From Phormidesmis priestleyi BC1401 (GTDB lineage: Bacteria > Cyanobacteriota > Cyanobacteriia > Leptolyngbyales > Leptolyngbyaceae): DNA of 64,000 nt. The translations under genes and the position numbers were made by a program. The stretch lies in the NCBI RefSeq assembly GCF_001650195.1, contig NZ_LXYR01000005.1:1-64000 (forward strand). Reading direction: 5' to 3'. A model generated the notes under the pieces. That model was not told the origin of the DNA. It did no database searches and saw nothing but the letters and a program-made list of their open reading frames with translations. This document shows positions 55,411-64,000 of the stretch, piece after piece (the first letter of the stretch is position 1; each line of letters starts with the position of its first letter).

Positions 55411-56397
55411 CTATTGATTGGTTTTGACCCCTAGAAATGGGCGTGACAAAGGCTGTGGCGCAAAACTGAGTGCAAGCGCTACTAAAGTATGAAGGTTAAA
55501 CTTTTGACCCAGCGCCGATAACAAGTAGGGTCTTGCCTCAGAGCGATTGTTTAGCCGCAGTAAGGCGATGCCCATGCTTGTGCTGGCTTCAACCCATTTA
55601 GATTTGAAATAAGACTGATGTTCTTTGAGTCGATCGTCCTGCATGAAGGTGCTATAGCAAAACATTCCACACTGCGCCCAGTGAATCTTACCTTGAGTGC
55701 TACTACTGTTGTTGATGCTTGCGGATTGCTCATGTTCACGATAGAGAGTCAACCGCTCAGGGATGTAATAGGCACCTCGACCAGAACAACAGGCTGAGTA
55801 AGCAGTATAGAGATCCCAAGCGCTACCTGCTGAGGCTGGCATATTGTCCCAATCAACTGCGTCTTTCCGAATCACTGCTGCTGCCGCAGTCGAGACAGAC
55901 TGATCAACTAGCCCAGCTTGGTAAAAAGGTTGGTGAATTCCTTCCTTCAAGCCATCCCGTTTCCAGCGCCGTGTGTTGATTTCGGTTGCTGTAGGGTTGA
56001 GGGTTCCTTTTGCGTCCACAACATAGTGATCGCAAAAAGCAAGGGCAAGCTCTGGGTTTGCTTCTAGAGGTGGAATTAGTTTCTCTAGAAAATCCTCCTT
56101 CCACATATCATCGTCATTCAGGCTGGCAACGTATTTACCATTTGCTTTTTTAAAGGCGTTGGTGACGTTACAAAATATGCCAAGGTTCTTCTCGTTACTC
56201 CAAAAATGGATTCGAGTATCTTGAAACGAGTCAATTACGTCGATCGGGCTGATAGAACTGCAATCATCAGAAACTAGAATCTCGATGTCTTTATAGGTTT
56301 GATTGAGGGCGCTTGCGATCGCATCTCGCAAATAAAGCGGTCGATTGTAGGTTGGAATAATGACGCTAACAAGGGGTTGGTTGGTTTGAATATTCAT
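55411..56397 (-). CDS. Glycosyltransferase family 2
   Basis: A 328-aa GT2 enzyme: LVSVIIPTYNRPLYLRDAI, IEILVSDDCSSISP, KYVASLNDDDMWKEDFLEKL (DDD metal site). The start ATG 56397 (MNIQTNQ) follows an AAGGAG box by about 12 bases; a TTG at 56409 is less likely. The C-terminal 70 residues are helical and typical of cyanobacterial surface GT2 enzymes. It lies 4 bases from the upstream GT2 gene. Confidence 0.88.
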   Translation of the reverse strand: MNIQTNQPLVSVIIPTYNRPLYLRDAIASALNQTYKDIEILVSDDCSSISPIDVIDSFQDTRIHFWSNEKNLGIFCNVTNAFKKANGKYVASLNDDDMWKEDFLEKLIPPLEANPELALAFCDHYVVDAKGTLNPTATEINTRRWKRDGLKEGIHQPFYQAGLVDQSVSTAAAAVIRKDAVDWDNMPASAGSAWDLYTAYSACCSGRGAYYIPERLTLYREHEQSASINNSSSTQGKIHWAQCGMFCYSTFMQDDRLKEHQSYFKSKWVEASTSMGIALLRLNNRSEARPYLLSALGQKFNLHTLVALALSFAPQPLSRPFLGVKTNQ

Positions 56398-56401
56398 ACA
56401 G

Positions 56402-57223
56402 CTAAACAAACTCCTTGAGATATAGCCTTAACTCGTCTCTGCGGTGAATTAGAAACCATCTGAGCTTATATTTCGCTTCTAAGAGGGAATATAAGAAGCC
56501 AACGCGAGCTTTCTGTGGCTGTGGTAGCTGACTTCGATAAGTTCTAAGCAGCAAACCAACTCGGTCTTTCCCTTGTCCATTCTTAAAGTCTGTGACAGTC
56601 TTGGTGCCTTCTAGCATTTGATAGTTGCCCCAGAGCTGGTCAAAATAATGAACGGTTGCTGCTTGCACTGCCCGAAGAATGAACTCTACATCCATTGTGT
56701 AGTGATCATCAATTTGGTATGGTCCTACTTTTTCGTGTAGCGATCGGTGATAAAAGTAAGCGGAGGGGTTCATTGGAAACGGATTGACGTGAAACCCTAG
56801 AAGCAGATCTGAAAGCTTTAGTTTAGCTGGGCGATTGACTGTCCAGAGGGTGCCGTCGGCTTGCCAAATATTACAATTGCCGACTACGAAACTGGGGTTT
56901 GGGAGATCTTTAAAAACCTCTAAGATGCGGTTCAGTACCCCTGGCTCGTAGTAATCATCTACGTTTAAGAATCCAATAATTTCATTTTTCGCTAATAAAA
57001 CTCCCTTGTTCATGGCATCAGATTGACCTTTGTCTTTCTCGGAGATCCAGCGAATATGGGCAAACTCTTCGGCATATTGCTGCACGATCGCAAGGGTACG
57101 ATCGCAAGAACCTCCATCAATAATCAGGTGTTCTACTTCTGAACAAGCTTGCTCGATCACTACCTCAATGCAAGACTCTATAAATTTTTCGCCATTATAG
57201 ACGGGCGTGATGACGGTAATCAT
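56402..57223 (-). CDS. Glycosyltransferase family 2 (WcaA-like)
   Basis: A 273-aa GT2 enzyme: ITVITPVYNGEKFIESCIEV, VEHLIIDGGSCDRTLAIV, EIIGFLNVDDYYEPGVLN (DD metal site) and TMDVEFILRAVQAATVHYFD. It transfers a sugar in surface polysaccharide assembly; donor unknown. It is the first gene of a tight run (with 55411 and 54422); a 387-base gap lies upstream of it. Confidence 0.9.
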   Translation of the reverse strand: MITVITPVYNGEKFIESCIEVVIEQACSEVEHLIIDGGSCDRTLAIVQQYAEEFAHIRWISEKDKGQSDAMNKGVLLAKNEIIGFLNVDDYYEPGVLNRILEVFKDLPNPSFVVGNCNIWQADGTLWTVNRPAKLKLSDLLLGFHVNPFPMNPSAYFYHRSLHEKVGPYQIDDHYTMDVEFILRAVQAATVHYFDQLWGNYQMLEGTKTVTDFKNGQGKDRVGLLLRTYRSQLPQPQKARVGFLYSLLEAKYKLRWFLIHRRDELRLYLKEFV

Positions 57224-57305
57224 GATCTATTTTTTGTAGAAAAAGATGCTCTAGATTTCGACAGACGCGTGTAAATATTTTGGCTTCTGTCATCTACTTT
57301 CAAAT

Positions 57306-57568
57306 CTAATCAGATGCATCAGGATAATTCTCATAGCTTATGAGCAGATCTTCCCACTGCGATCGGGTTTGAATCAGTTCAAAAGTTTCATAGACCCAAT
57401 TTTGAGCAGCATTAAAATGCTTTGGTAGATTTAGTGCTAGAGAATCTCCTGAACGGCTCGTCTGAGTCCTCGCTGATTTGTCTGATAAAATCGCCGTTCT
57501 CTAGAAAACATTTCTATCATTCGGTAAACGTCTTTTAGTTGTTCGATTGGGGATGTTTTAGCTTTCAC
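57306..57568 (-). pseudogene. Possible decayed short gene in the gap between two glycosyltransferases
   Basis: Within the 387-base gap 57224-57610, one frame reads VKAKTSPIEQLKDVYRMIEM, then FSRERRFYQTNQRGLRRAVQ, then a stop. A -1 shift at the stop gives LALNLPKHFNAAQNWVYETF and more, up to a stop at 57306. The composition is protein-like in both pieces, and one lost base would join them. No family recognised; chance open frames cannot be excluded. Confidence 0.3.
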
Positions 57569-57610
57569 TACAGAGGTTAAAATTCACTAATTCATAGATG
57601 CTTTACTAAC

Positions 57611-58858
57611 TTAAGCAGAAGTGTTGATAGGTTTCTGGCTGAACTTCAACAACTGCCGATACAGCTCAAGATACCGTTGAGCTTGCAATTTTAGAGGGTA
57701 TTCTTCTAATGCGATCTCGCGACAGTTTCGACCCATGCGATCGCGAAGTGCTTTATCTTCTAGAAGTTGCACAATGCCAATAGAAAAATCATCAGCATCT
57801 TCTGGTGTTGCTAAGTAACCTGTTATGCCGGGGCGAACTAAATCTGGTACTCCTCCCACTTTGAAGGACACCATCGGTGTACCACACGCCATACTTTCTT
57901 GAAGGACGAGAGGGAGGTTGTCGGCGCGAGTGGGGAAGATAAAGAGGTCGGCAGCAGAGTAAGCGATCGCTTTAAGTCGATCGCTCCCCACATATCCCAA
58001 CTCGATCGTCTGCATTCCAATGGCTTTAGAAATAGACTCACTGTTACTTCCAATCATCAGTAGGACGGTATCTGCCTTGAGCGCGTCGGGTAAGCAGCTA
58101 AGAGCTTGAAAGAGTAGGTCGCCTCCTTTGCGGTTGTCTGAAAGGCTGTCTGCGCCAAACATCAAGACATTTTTGTGGGTTGGGATACCCAAAACAGCAC
58201 GGCACTGCTCAGAGTCGAGCGGTTGATAAAGCTCTGTGTCGATACCGTAAGGAATGTAGTGGATAGAGAAGCGATTCAACATACTTTGTTGAGCCTGTTC
58301 AGTCAACCAGCGACTAGGCGTTACGATCGTCAGATTTGATTGACTATAAACCCAGTCTTTCAGCTTCCACTCTAAATGTGTGTTGTCTCTACGAATCGCT
58401 GGATAGATTTCAAGATATGGGCATTGACCGCAACCTGTCTTCCATCGATCGCAGTCATAGCTATAGGCACAGTGCCCGGTAAAGCTCCACATATCATGCA
58501 GCGTAAAAACAGCAGGCTTAGTTTTTGTTAGAGATGGAATTGCTAGATAGTTGAAGTATCCAGTGTGGAGGTTGTGAAAGTTGAGAATGTCTGCCTGTTT
58601 GTAAAACGAATGCTTAGAAACTCCAAAAGTGTTGATATGGTTGAGATAGTTTAAACCTAGCTCATTTGTGAGACGAGCAAGTTGAGCTTCTACTCGGCGG
58701 CTTCGAGAAACTTCAGCGACACGATCGCTTTTGATGGTGGCTTTACCGACCAGTAAGTGAGACTCTACTTGCTGTGCCAATAACCCCTGGTGAAGTCGGT
58801 AGGCAGCGATCGCGGCACCTCCAGAGACATCGGATTGGTTGACATGGAGAATCTTCAT
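57611..58858 (-). CDS. Glycosyltransferase family 4 (WcaC/WfaV-like)
   Basis: A 415-aa GT4 enzyme: MKILHVNQSDVSGGAAIAAY, then HDMWSFTGHCAYSYDCDRWK and TGCGQCPYLE, a cysteine-rich loop typical of this subgroup. VLMFGADSLSDNRKGGDLLF and DNLPLVLQESMACGTPMVSF form the donor domain. It probably adds a sugar during repeat-unit assembly. It is separated from the upstream GT2 by 191 bases and likely has its own promoter or belongs to a longer transcript. Confidence 0.92.
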   Translation of the reverse strand: MKILHVNQSDVSGGAAIAAYRLHQGLLAQQVESHLLVGKATIKSDRVAEVSRSRRVEAQLARLTNELGLNYLNHINTFGVSKHSFYKQADILNFHNLHTGYFNYLAIPSLTKTKPAVFTLHDMWSFTGHCAYSYDCDRWKTGCGQCPYLEIYPAIRRDNTHLEWKLKDWVYSQSNLTIVTPSRWLTEQAQQSMLNRFSIHYIPYGIDTELYQPLDSEQCRAVLGIPTHKNVLMFGADSLSDNRKGGDLLFQALSCLPDALKADTVLLMIGSNSESISKAIGMQTIELGYVGSDRLKAIAYSAADLFIFPTRADNLPLVLQESMACGTPMVSFKVGGVPDLVRPGITGYLATPEDADDFSIGIVQLLEDKALRDRMGRNCREIALEEYPLKLQAQRYLELYRQLLKFSQKPINTSA

Positions 58859-59049
58859 TTGAGAACTATCTAGTTAGGTAGCGATTAACTGTTTGATCGA
58901 CGATAAGCGGTAGCGGGCTTTTGCGGATAGCCTACTTTGTTCCTTCATGCTTTTACAGTAAAGCCCGTAGTCAAACGTATATTAATTGACTATGATCGCA
59001 AGACCTTCAGAAGTAGAAGGCTGACTGAGGGTAGAGTATTCATTCACGT

Positions 59050-60135
59050 CTAACTCTTTGCATTCTCGGTTTCCGATGCTCTTGTTATGGCAGAAGAACC
59101 TGATTTTGTAGACTGTCTTATTTGATGCTTAAGCCGCATAGCTCCTGCTCTAAATAACAATTGCAATAGTTGTTTGGTGACTTCTTCAGAGGTACTTAGC
59201 TGTCGCGCGATCTGAAACTGATTGAAAGCAGATTGAGGATCACCAACATTCAGTAAACTCCGAACTATGTACAGAATTCCTAGTGCACAAGCTTCTCGGC
59301 TGCGAACTATCAGGTCGCTAGATACATCAGTAGGCAAAAGATCAGGTAGATAAGAACTCACAATGTCAACTGCTTTCTGCATATCTCGTGCAAACTTACC
59401 AGAGCGTAATGATGTTCGGGTTAGGGAGCCTTGTCGAGCATAACGATAGGCTGCTAGTGGCTTGACCTCATACCCGATTGGATATTGAGCAGCTATTCGC
59501 ACCCACATTTCCCAATCTTCGCAGCAACATTCAAAACGTTGATCAAACCCACCTAGTCGCTCGTAGACTTCTCGCCGCACTGCGATCGATGGCGTTTGAA
59601 TTGGATTAAAAGCTTTGTTTGCAACAATTCCCTCCAGACCAGCCTTTAGAATTCCTGTCTCTAGTTGTTCAACTGGTGAGAGTGTATTCCAGTGACTTTG
59701 TTCATCCATAAGTATGTGGCGACAGAATGCTGCTCCAATCTCTGGATGCTGCTCAAAAAGTCGCTGTAGCTGGGCGTAAAAACCTGGAAGCACACAATCA
59801 TCGCCGTGGAGCAGATGAATTAAGTGACCGCGCGATCGTTGCAAGCAAGTTTCAAAGTTTTTGATATAACCAACGTTCTGAGGCTGTTGATAGAATCTAA
59901 CTCGACCTCTTCCTAACTCCTCTACAACAGCTTTTGGGTCATCCTTTGTAGAACAGTCGTCAATGACCTCAATCTGCATCAGATCTGACCCTGGATCTTG
60001 CGCTAACACGCCTGCAAGAGTTTCCCGCAAATAGTGAGCGCAGTTATAGGTTGGAATCATTACCGACCACAAAGGTCGAGAGGGTGTTTCTATGATGGGA
60101 TAAATTGTTGCCCGGTAAGAATTTTTTTGGCTCAT
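59050..60135 (-). CDS. Glycosyltransferase family 2
   Basis: A 361-aa GT2 enzyme: LWSVMIPTYNCAHYLRETL, QIEVIDDCSTKDDPKAVVEE, GHLIHLLHGDDCVLPGFYAQ (GDD metal site), then GGFDQRFECCCEDWEMWVRI. ATG 60135 (MSQKNSYRAT) is preferred; the upstream TTG at 60153 is a weaker choice. The helical C-terminal domain (about 230-340) is of unknown use. Confidence 0.88.
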   Translation of the reverse strand: MSQKNSYRATIYPIIETPSRPLWSVMIPTYNCAHYLRETLAGVLAQDPGSDLMQIEVIDDCSTKDDPKAVVEELGRGRVRFYQQPQNVGYIKNFETCLQRSRGHLIHLLHGDDCVLPGFYAQLQRLFEQHPEIGAAFCRHILMDEQSHWNTLSPVEQLETGILKAGLEGIVANKAFNPIQTPSIAVRREVYERLGGFDQRFECCCEDWEMWVRIAAQYPIGYEVKPLAAYRYARQGSLTRTSLRSGKFARDMQKAVDIVSSYLPDLLPTDVSSDLIVRSREACALGILYIVRSLLNVGDPQSAFNQFQIARQLSTSEEVTKQLLQLLFRAGAMRLKHQIRQSTKSGSSAITRASETENAKS

Positions 60136-60177
60136 TATTCGACGCAATTTCAAAGTTTATCAGAACTAGAGACACAA

Positions 60178-61518
60178 TCACTCGACCTCTGGCTTCAACA
60201 GATCCTGATAAAAGGAGTATCTTTGTTTGGAGATCTTAGACTGCGAGTAATCTTCTTTAATCAACCTCTGAGCATTTTTACAAATCGAATAGGTTCGTTC
60301 TAAATCTGCTAGTAGATACTCTACGCTCTGACAAAATGTTTCTTTGTCGTCAGCAATCATCACGCTCTCTAGATGCTTTGCATTAATCCCCTCTAGAGCA
60401 AAGCTTGTACAGATAACGGGGATACTTCGTGCCATAGCCACCATTATCTTAGTCTTCAAGCCTCCACCTATTCTCACGGGAGCAATACTAATGCTACTCT
60501 TTGAAATTTCATGTAAGTCTTCAACAAATCCAACAAATTCTACTTGACTGGGGTGATCTTTATATTTTTCAACAGTCTTCTGGCTCCAGTTACCTACAAC
60601 ACAGAGCCTCAAGCTAAATCTACGAAAGACTTCTTCTGCGGTTTCTTCGAGAAACCACTCCACAGCATCTCTATTCGGATAATGGCTTTCTCCTCCTATA
60701 AAAACCAACTTGTCTAGTTGAACGATTCTTTCAATCTCTTCAAAGTCGCTGTCAAGTGTAGGAAAAGGAGAAACAAGGAACTTAGCTTTGTTGTTTTTAC
60801 CAGCTAAAGCAGCCTTCAGAATTTCATTTTCAAGGTTATTGAATGTGATAATGCCATCTGCATTCTCCAGCAAAGAGATTTCTAGCCCCTTGTAGAATTC
60901 CAAGATGTAATCCACAAAGGCTGATTTTATTTGCTTGGCTTCAGCATGCGATTTGATTCTATGAAATACGCACTCATGCTCTACAAATACTTTTTTTACA
61001 TAAGAGGGAAGTGCTTTCATCAAGTTTAGGTTGTCAGAATACTCCATTTGCACAATATTAATATTGTCTCTCACAATAATGTTATTGATTTTTTCAACAT
61101 ATTCTTGGCTATGGATGTAATAGGGATTCCATGATGAGTACATTTTGCTAAAATGTACTTCTGAAGAATCTTCTAACTTATAACCTTCGTTTTTGTTAAC
61201 TTGAAGTAAAACCTTAAGAAACAGCTTAATACTGCCTTTAATGAAACTATAAGAATCCCGTATTTTTGAAGCGACATTCTTACTTTTTGCTTTGTCGGCT
61301 GACGGAGGGCAAGTTGCGATCGTATAGATCTTCACTTTTGGCAGCAAGCAGTTTAATTCAATCAGTTCTTCATCTGTCGGATTGCAATCCTCAGCGACCA
61401 GCAAGCTGATATTGCAGAGATGGCTGAGGTATTCAATAATTCCGAACTGTGCGATACTTGCACCCGTTTCAAATGGGTAAAGCTGATTGAATGTGATGAA
61501 TAAAATGTTTACGCTCAT
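60178..61518 (-). CDS. Glycosyltransferase family 4-like protein, AT-rich gene
   Basis: A 446-aa GT-B protein: NILFITFNQLYPFETGASIA at the start, VFVEHECVFHRIKSHAEAKQ, LVFIGGESHYPNRDAVEWFL, ISIAPVRIGGGLKTKIMVAM and RSIPVICTSFALEGIN. The last two are the Glyco_trans_1_4-type donor site. By eye the gene is richer in A and T and in Lys, Ile and Asn codons than its neighbours, suggesting a different origin. It lies 35 bases from wzt. Confidence 0.85.
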   Translation of the reverse strand: MSVNILFITFNQLYPFETGASIAQFGIIEYLSHLCNISLLVAEDCNPTDEELIELNCLLPKVKIYTIATCPPSADKAKSKNVASKIRDSYSFIKGSIKLFLKVLLQVNKNEGYKLEDSSEVHFSKMYSSWNPYYIHSQEYVEKINNIIVRDNINIVQMEYSDNLNLMKALPSYVKKVFVEHECVFHRIKSHAEAKQIKSAFVDYILEFYKGLEISLLENADGIITFNNLENEILKAALAGKNNKAKFLVSPFPTLDSDFEEIERIVQLDKLVFIGGESHYPNRDAVEWFLEETAEEVFRRFSLRLCVVGNWSQKTVEKYKDHPSQVEFVGFVEDLHEISKSSISIAPVRIGGGLKTKIMVAMARSIPVICTSFALEGINAKHLESVMIADDKETFCQSVEYLLADLERTYSICKNAQRLIKEDYSQSKISKQRYSFYQDLLKPEVE

Positions 61519-61553
61519 ATTGCTGGTTAACTACAAAGATGGGCTTTTACTTT

Positions 61554-62807
61554 TCACTTAAAGGCAAGCGTTGAAACTTGCACATCGATCGGTAATCTGC
61601 ATCCTCCATATCCTCTGTCACCTACACGGTCAGAAGGGCCTGAATTCACTTCCCAAGCAATTACGTTAGATAGAAGATCAAGCATGAGAGCGTCTGAGAG
61701 AACAGCGACGCTGATCGCGTAGGTACTTGGATGAAGAGGATTTCGATCCAAGCGAAGGTGGATTTCATGAATACCCGCAGATATTTCTTGAAAGGGAAGT
61801 TGGTTATTGTCAGAATCAAGCGTTAGGACTCTACTGCCCTCTAAGGTCTCAAACCCAATTCCAATCGCCAGGTTTGATATGTCACGAAGACACTGCACAG
61901 TAAATATTAATTCTAGAGGTTCTCCATAGTTGAGATTAGAACCAGGAGCCAATCGTAAACGAAGCAGACGAGCTTTTTCTCCAAATGCACCATTTCTATG
62001 TATAGAATCCATGTCAACATCAAGCTCTGACATCAATAGCTGATTAGAGTATCGCTGAATTGCATCCTCTACACTGCTGACTTCCTTCGTTGAGCCTCTT
62101 TCTAGATATACCGCCCGCGAACACAATCTTCTAACAGCCTGGGTATTGTGGCTGACAAAAATGATAGTTCGTCCATCTTCTGCAACTTCTCCCATTTTGC
62201 CGAGACATTTCTTCTGAAACGTGGCATCCCCTACAGCTAGAACTTCATCTACAATCAGAATTTCTGGTTCCAAGTGCGCCGCAACCGCAAATGCAAGACG
62301 CACATACATGCCTGATGAATAGCGTTTGACAGGCGTATCTAGAAATTTTTCAACTTCAGCAAACGCTACAATCTCGTCAAACTTACGAATGATCTCTGCC
62401 TTACTCATACCCAAAATAGCACCGTTCAGGTAAATGTTTTCTCTGCCCGTTAGTTCTGGGTGAAACCCTGTCCCCACTTCTAATAAACTGGCGACTCGAC
62501 CTTTGATCCGGATACTTCCATTTGTGGGTTCTGTGATGCGACTGAGAATCTTAAGCAATGTCGATTTGCCTGCGCCATTGCGACCGATAATGCCCACTCG
62601 ATCGCCCTGTTTAATCTCAAACGAAACATCCTTCAGCGCCCAAAACTCTTCTTGAGCAGCGCGGGCTTTAGAGCGACCTTTGAACAAAGACCCAACGCCA
62701 TTCGCGATCGTCTCTCGCAGCGACTGATAACTACTGCTTCCTTCTTGCTGATGACCCAGAATGTATTTCTTACTCAGGTTCTCAACTTGAATGATTGTGT
62801 CAGACAT
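61554..62807 (-). CDS. wzt: Polysaccharide ABC exporter ATPase with substrate-binding C-terminal domain
   Basis: A 417-aa ATPase of the Wzt/TagH class. Walker A GIIGRNGAGKSTLLKIL, signature YSSGMYVRLAFAVA, Walker B ILIVDEVLAVGD. Residues 290-417 are the extra beta-sandwich (Wzt-C) that recognises the end of the polymer, typical of O-antigen and capsule exporters. It works with the Wzm permease encoded about 1 kb upstream; the HEPN/MNT pair lies between them. Confidence 0.94.
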   Translation of the reverse strand: MSDTIIQVENLSKKYILGHQQEGSSSYQSLRETIANGVGSLFKGRSKARAAQEEFWALKDVSFEIKQGDRVGIIGRNGAGKSTLLKILSRITEPTNGSIRIKGRVASLLEVGTGFHPELTGRENIYLNGAILGMSKAEIIRKFDEIVAFAEVEKFLDTPVKRYSSGMYVRLAFAVAAHLEPEILIVDEVLAVGDATFQKKCLGKMGEVAEDGRTIIFVSHNTQAVRRLCSRAVYLERGSTKEVSSVEDAIQRYSNQLLMSELDVDMDSIHRNGAFGEKARLLRLRLAPGSNLNYGEPLELIFTVQCLRDISNLAIGIGFETLEGSRVLTLDSDNNQLPFQEISAGIHEIHLRLDRNPLHPSTYAISVAVLSDALMLDLLSNVIAWEVNSGPSDRVGDRGYGGCRLPIDVQVSTLAFK

Positions 62808-62893
62808 TTACAACCCCTATCTGTTTCGCTATTACCCACTACGACCACTTTGAAATTAATCAGGACAATAAAAGAACCATTACTCAAAACACA

Positions 62894-63310
62894 TCAATCG
62901 TCTCTTAAGCCCAACTCAAGCGGCAAAACCTGAATCACAAACTTCACAAACGCTGCTGCCATTTCAAATGCTTGGGTTGCTTCAGCTTGTTCTGGAGCCA
63001 AAACCTCTCCCGGATAACGAAACTCTGTTGCATAAGGCGTTAATCTAATCGCCATTGCTCTCCACTCACCAAAACTCGGTTCCAAAGGGATACAAAGCGC
63101 CAGTAGAGCTACTAAATTGTGAGTTTTCTGAAAAATTGTATTCTGGTAGGTCAAATAACCCTTGATTGCCTTCTCAGATGCTTGTTGGCAGTGATAGACC
63201 GAGATATCAAGATAAGATTCTTCACTTTTGAGCAATAGCCGAGCTGCGCCCAAATCTCGTTGGCTTTTAATCAACCACTGGCAAACCTCATCCCGCTTTG
63301 CCTCATTCAT
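62894..63310 (-). CDS. HEPN-domain protein (toxin of an MNT/HEPN pair)
   Basis: A 138-aa helical protein from ATG 63310 (MNEAKRDEVCQWLIKSQRDL). The HEPN pattern is present: YLDISVYHCQQASEKAIKGY and TIFQKTHNLVALL. HEPN proteins are often RNases, held in check by the MNT nucleotidyltransferase. I chose the inner Met; a longer frame to 63376 would overlap the MNT gene heavily. The start overlaps the MNT stop by 8 bases, so translation is coupled. Confidence 0.87.
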   Translation of the reverse strand: MNEAKRDEVCQWLIKSQRDLGAARLLLKSEESYLDISVYHCQQASEKAIKGYLTYQNTIFQKTHNLVALLALCIPLEPSFGEWRAMAIRLTPYATEFRYPGEVLAPEQAEATQAFEMAAAFVKFVIQVLPLELGLRDD

Positions 63311-63626
63311 AAAGCACCTTACCTCTCTCAAGCGCTTGGGAAACCAGCGATGTCGCCACCGTCGCCGATTTCTCAACTTCCCGACGTGTCAATACCAGAA
63401 TCTCCGTCGGAGCCGTCAATCCCCATAGCGATCCATAAGCTTGGCTTGCTCGTCGATGACGCGGTTCATCAGAGTCAGAGACAATCACCAAAATATCAAT
63501 GTCACTATCTTCATGGGGTTCTCCGTAAGCGTGGGAGCCAAAGAGAATTACCTTTTCTGGCTGCAAGCCCTGCACCAATCGCTCAACAATTTCTTTGAGA
63601 AGTTCTGCTGATAGATACTTCATCAC
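63303..63626 (-). CDS. Minimal nucleotidyltransferase (MNT) antitoxin
   Basis: A 107-aa nucleotidyltransferase of the MNT group: VILFGSHAYGEPHEDSDIDI carries the GSxxxG and the D-x-D metal site. In characterised pairs MNT adds AMP to the HEPN toxin and silences it. It is the first gene of the pair, 110 bases after the wzm stop, and is read with wzm and wzt. Confidence 0.9.
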   Translation of the reverse strand: MMKYLSAELLKEIVERLVQGLQPEKVILFGSHAYGEPHEDSDIDILVIVSDSDEPRHRRASQAYGSLWGLTAPTEILVLTRREVEKSATVATSLVSQALERGKVLYE

Positions 63627-63736
63627 TTTTATCCCTGACTACTCACTCAACGATCGAATTGACACCACTAGTCTATTGCCATAACTCAGGTTTTCAACTT
63701 CATCCAACCCATTCTTAGCGTGTGGTTTGACGATCG

Positions 63737-64000
63737 CTAAATCACATCTGCAAACGTTCGTTCTACTTTTCGGAAATACCAAACGCCGCTCATCAAAACC
63801 AGAATCACCAGGCTGAGCGATAAGGCAAATCCGGGTAGATAAATGGCAGCCTCCTGTCCCAAAATCGCCCACCGAAACCCATCAATTACTCCCACCATCG
63901 GGTTGATCGAATACAACAACCGCCACTGCGCTGGAACAATATTGCTGCTAAACCCCACGGGCGAGATATATAGCCCAAACTGCATCACAAACGGCACGAT
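63737..64000 (-). CDS. Polysaccharide ABC exporter permease, C-terminal part (partial)
   Basis: The frame is open to the window edge and continues beyond it. The 88 visible codons read MPFVMQFGLYISPVGFSSN, WRLLYSINPMVGVIDGFRWA and LPGFALSLSLVILVLMSGVWYF, the end of an ABC-2-type Wzm permease; the motif SP.GF...NP..G.I...R is typical. It forms the channel for Wzt-driven export of a surface polysaccharide. The N-terminal part lies outside the window. Confidence 0.9.
   Translation of the reverse strand: MVPFVMQFGLYISPVGFSSNIVPAQWRLLYSINPMVGVIDGFRWAILGQEAAIYLPGFALSLSLVILVLMSGVWYFRKVERTFADVI

Overview
The window is chromosomal DNA of a cyanobacterium, most likely a filamentous Leptolyngbya-like form. 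The evidence is the overlapping psbD/psbC pair, phytoene desaturase next to phytoene synthase, a carotenoid oxygenase, an SmtA metallothionein, a cyanoexosortase-type sorting island, and frequent GCGATCGC (HIP1-like) octamers. The genus is an impression, not a proof. No rRNA, tRNA or CRISPR array was recognised.

Layout. (1) 1-1541: end of psbD, all of psbC, and a terminator. (2) 1658-5222: an accessory island. It has a small EACC1-like protein, a caspase-like protease fused to a tandem helical module and an FGE-sulfatase (C-type-lectin-like) domain, a 60-nt stub resembling the start of an Avd gene, and a VapBC-type toxin-antitoxin pair lying between 35-bp direct repeats. I read this as a conflict/immune-type system whose sensor domain was once diversified by a diversity-generating retroelement (DGR) that is now decayed. 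A 194-bp MITE-like element with a 9-bp target duplication separates its two main genes. (3) 5225-31000: mostly housekeeping and scattered accessory genes: orphan hicB, pnp, a SNF2 helicase, a frameshifted phosphoesterase, three Uma2 genes (one frameshifted), an oxidoreductase-SelD fusion, carotenoid oxygenase with a divergent PadR regulator, yajQ, terB-like, smtA, hemL, hisIE, a WecG/TagA glycosyltransferase, crtB and crtP. (4) 31265-34221: a PA14-glycosidase protein and a 2OG-Fe(II) oxygenase gene broken by a 91-bp MITE at a TA site. (5) 34225-42720: a complete Liv/Nat-type amino-acid ABC importer operon with an extra cysteine-rich membrane protein, next to a large APC-permease/histidine-kinase fusion. 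(6) 43138-64000 (minus strand): an exopolysaccharide locus with gmd, a cyanoexosortase/HpsJ-like/PTPA-CTERM sorting island, eleven glycosyltransferases, an O-antigen-ligase-like polymerase and a Wzm/Wzt exporter. A HEPN/MNT toxin-antitoxin pair lies between wzm and wzt.

How the genes fit together. The exopolysaccharide genes form one functional block: nucleotide-sugar supply (gmd), chain assembly (GT2, GT4 and GT14 enzymes), polymerisation/ligation, and ABC export, with an exosortase system for anchoring or secreting PTPA-CTERM proteins alongside. The amino-acid importer and the permease-kinase fusion are probably a transport-and-sensing neighbourhood. Small mobile or decayed pieces (three MITE-like elements, an IS transposase remnant, two indel-disrupted genes, an Avd-like stub, an antitoxin-like stub) mark the accessory stretches and point to recent genome rearrangement.
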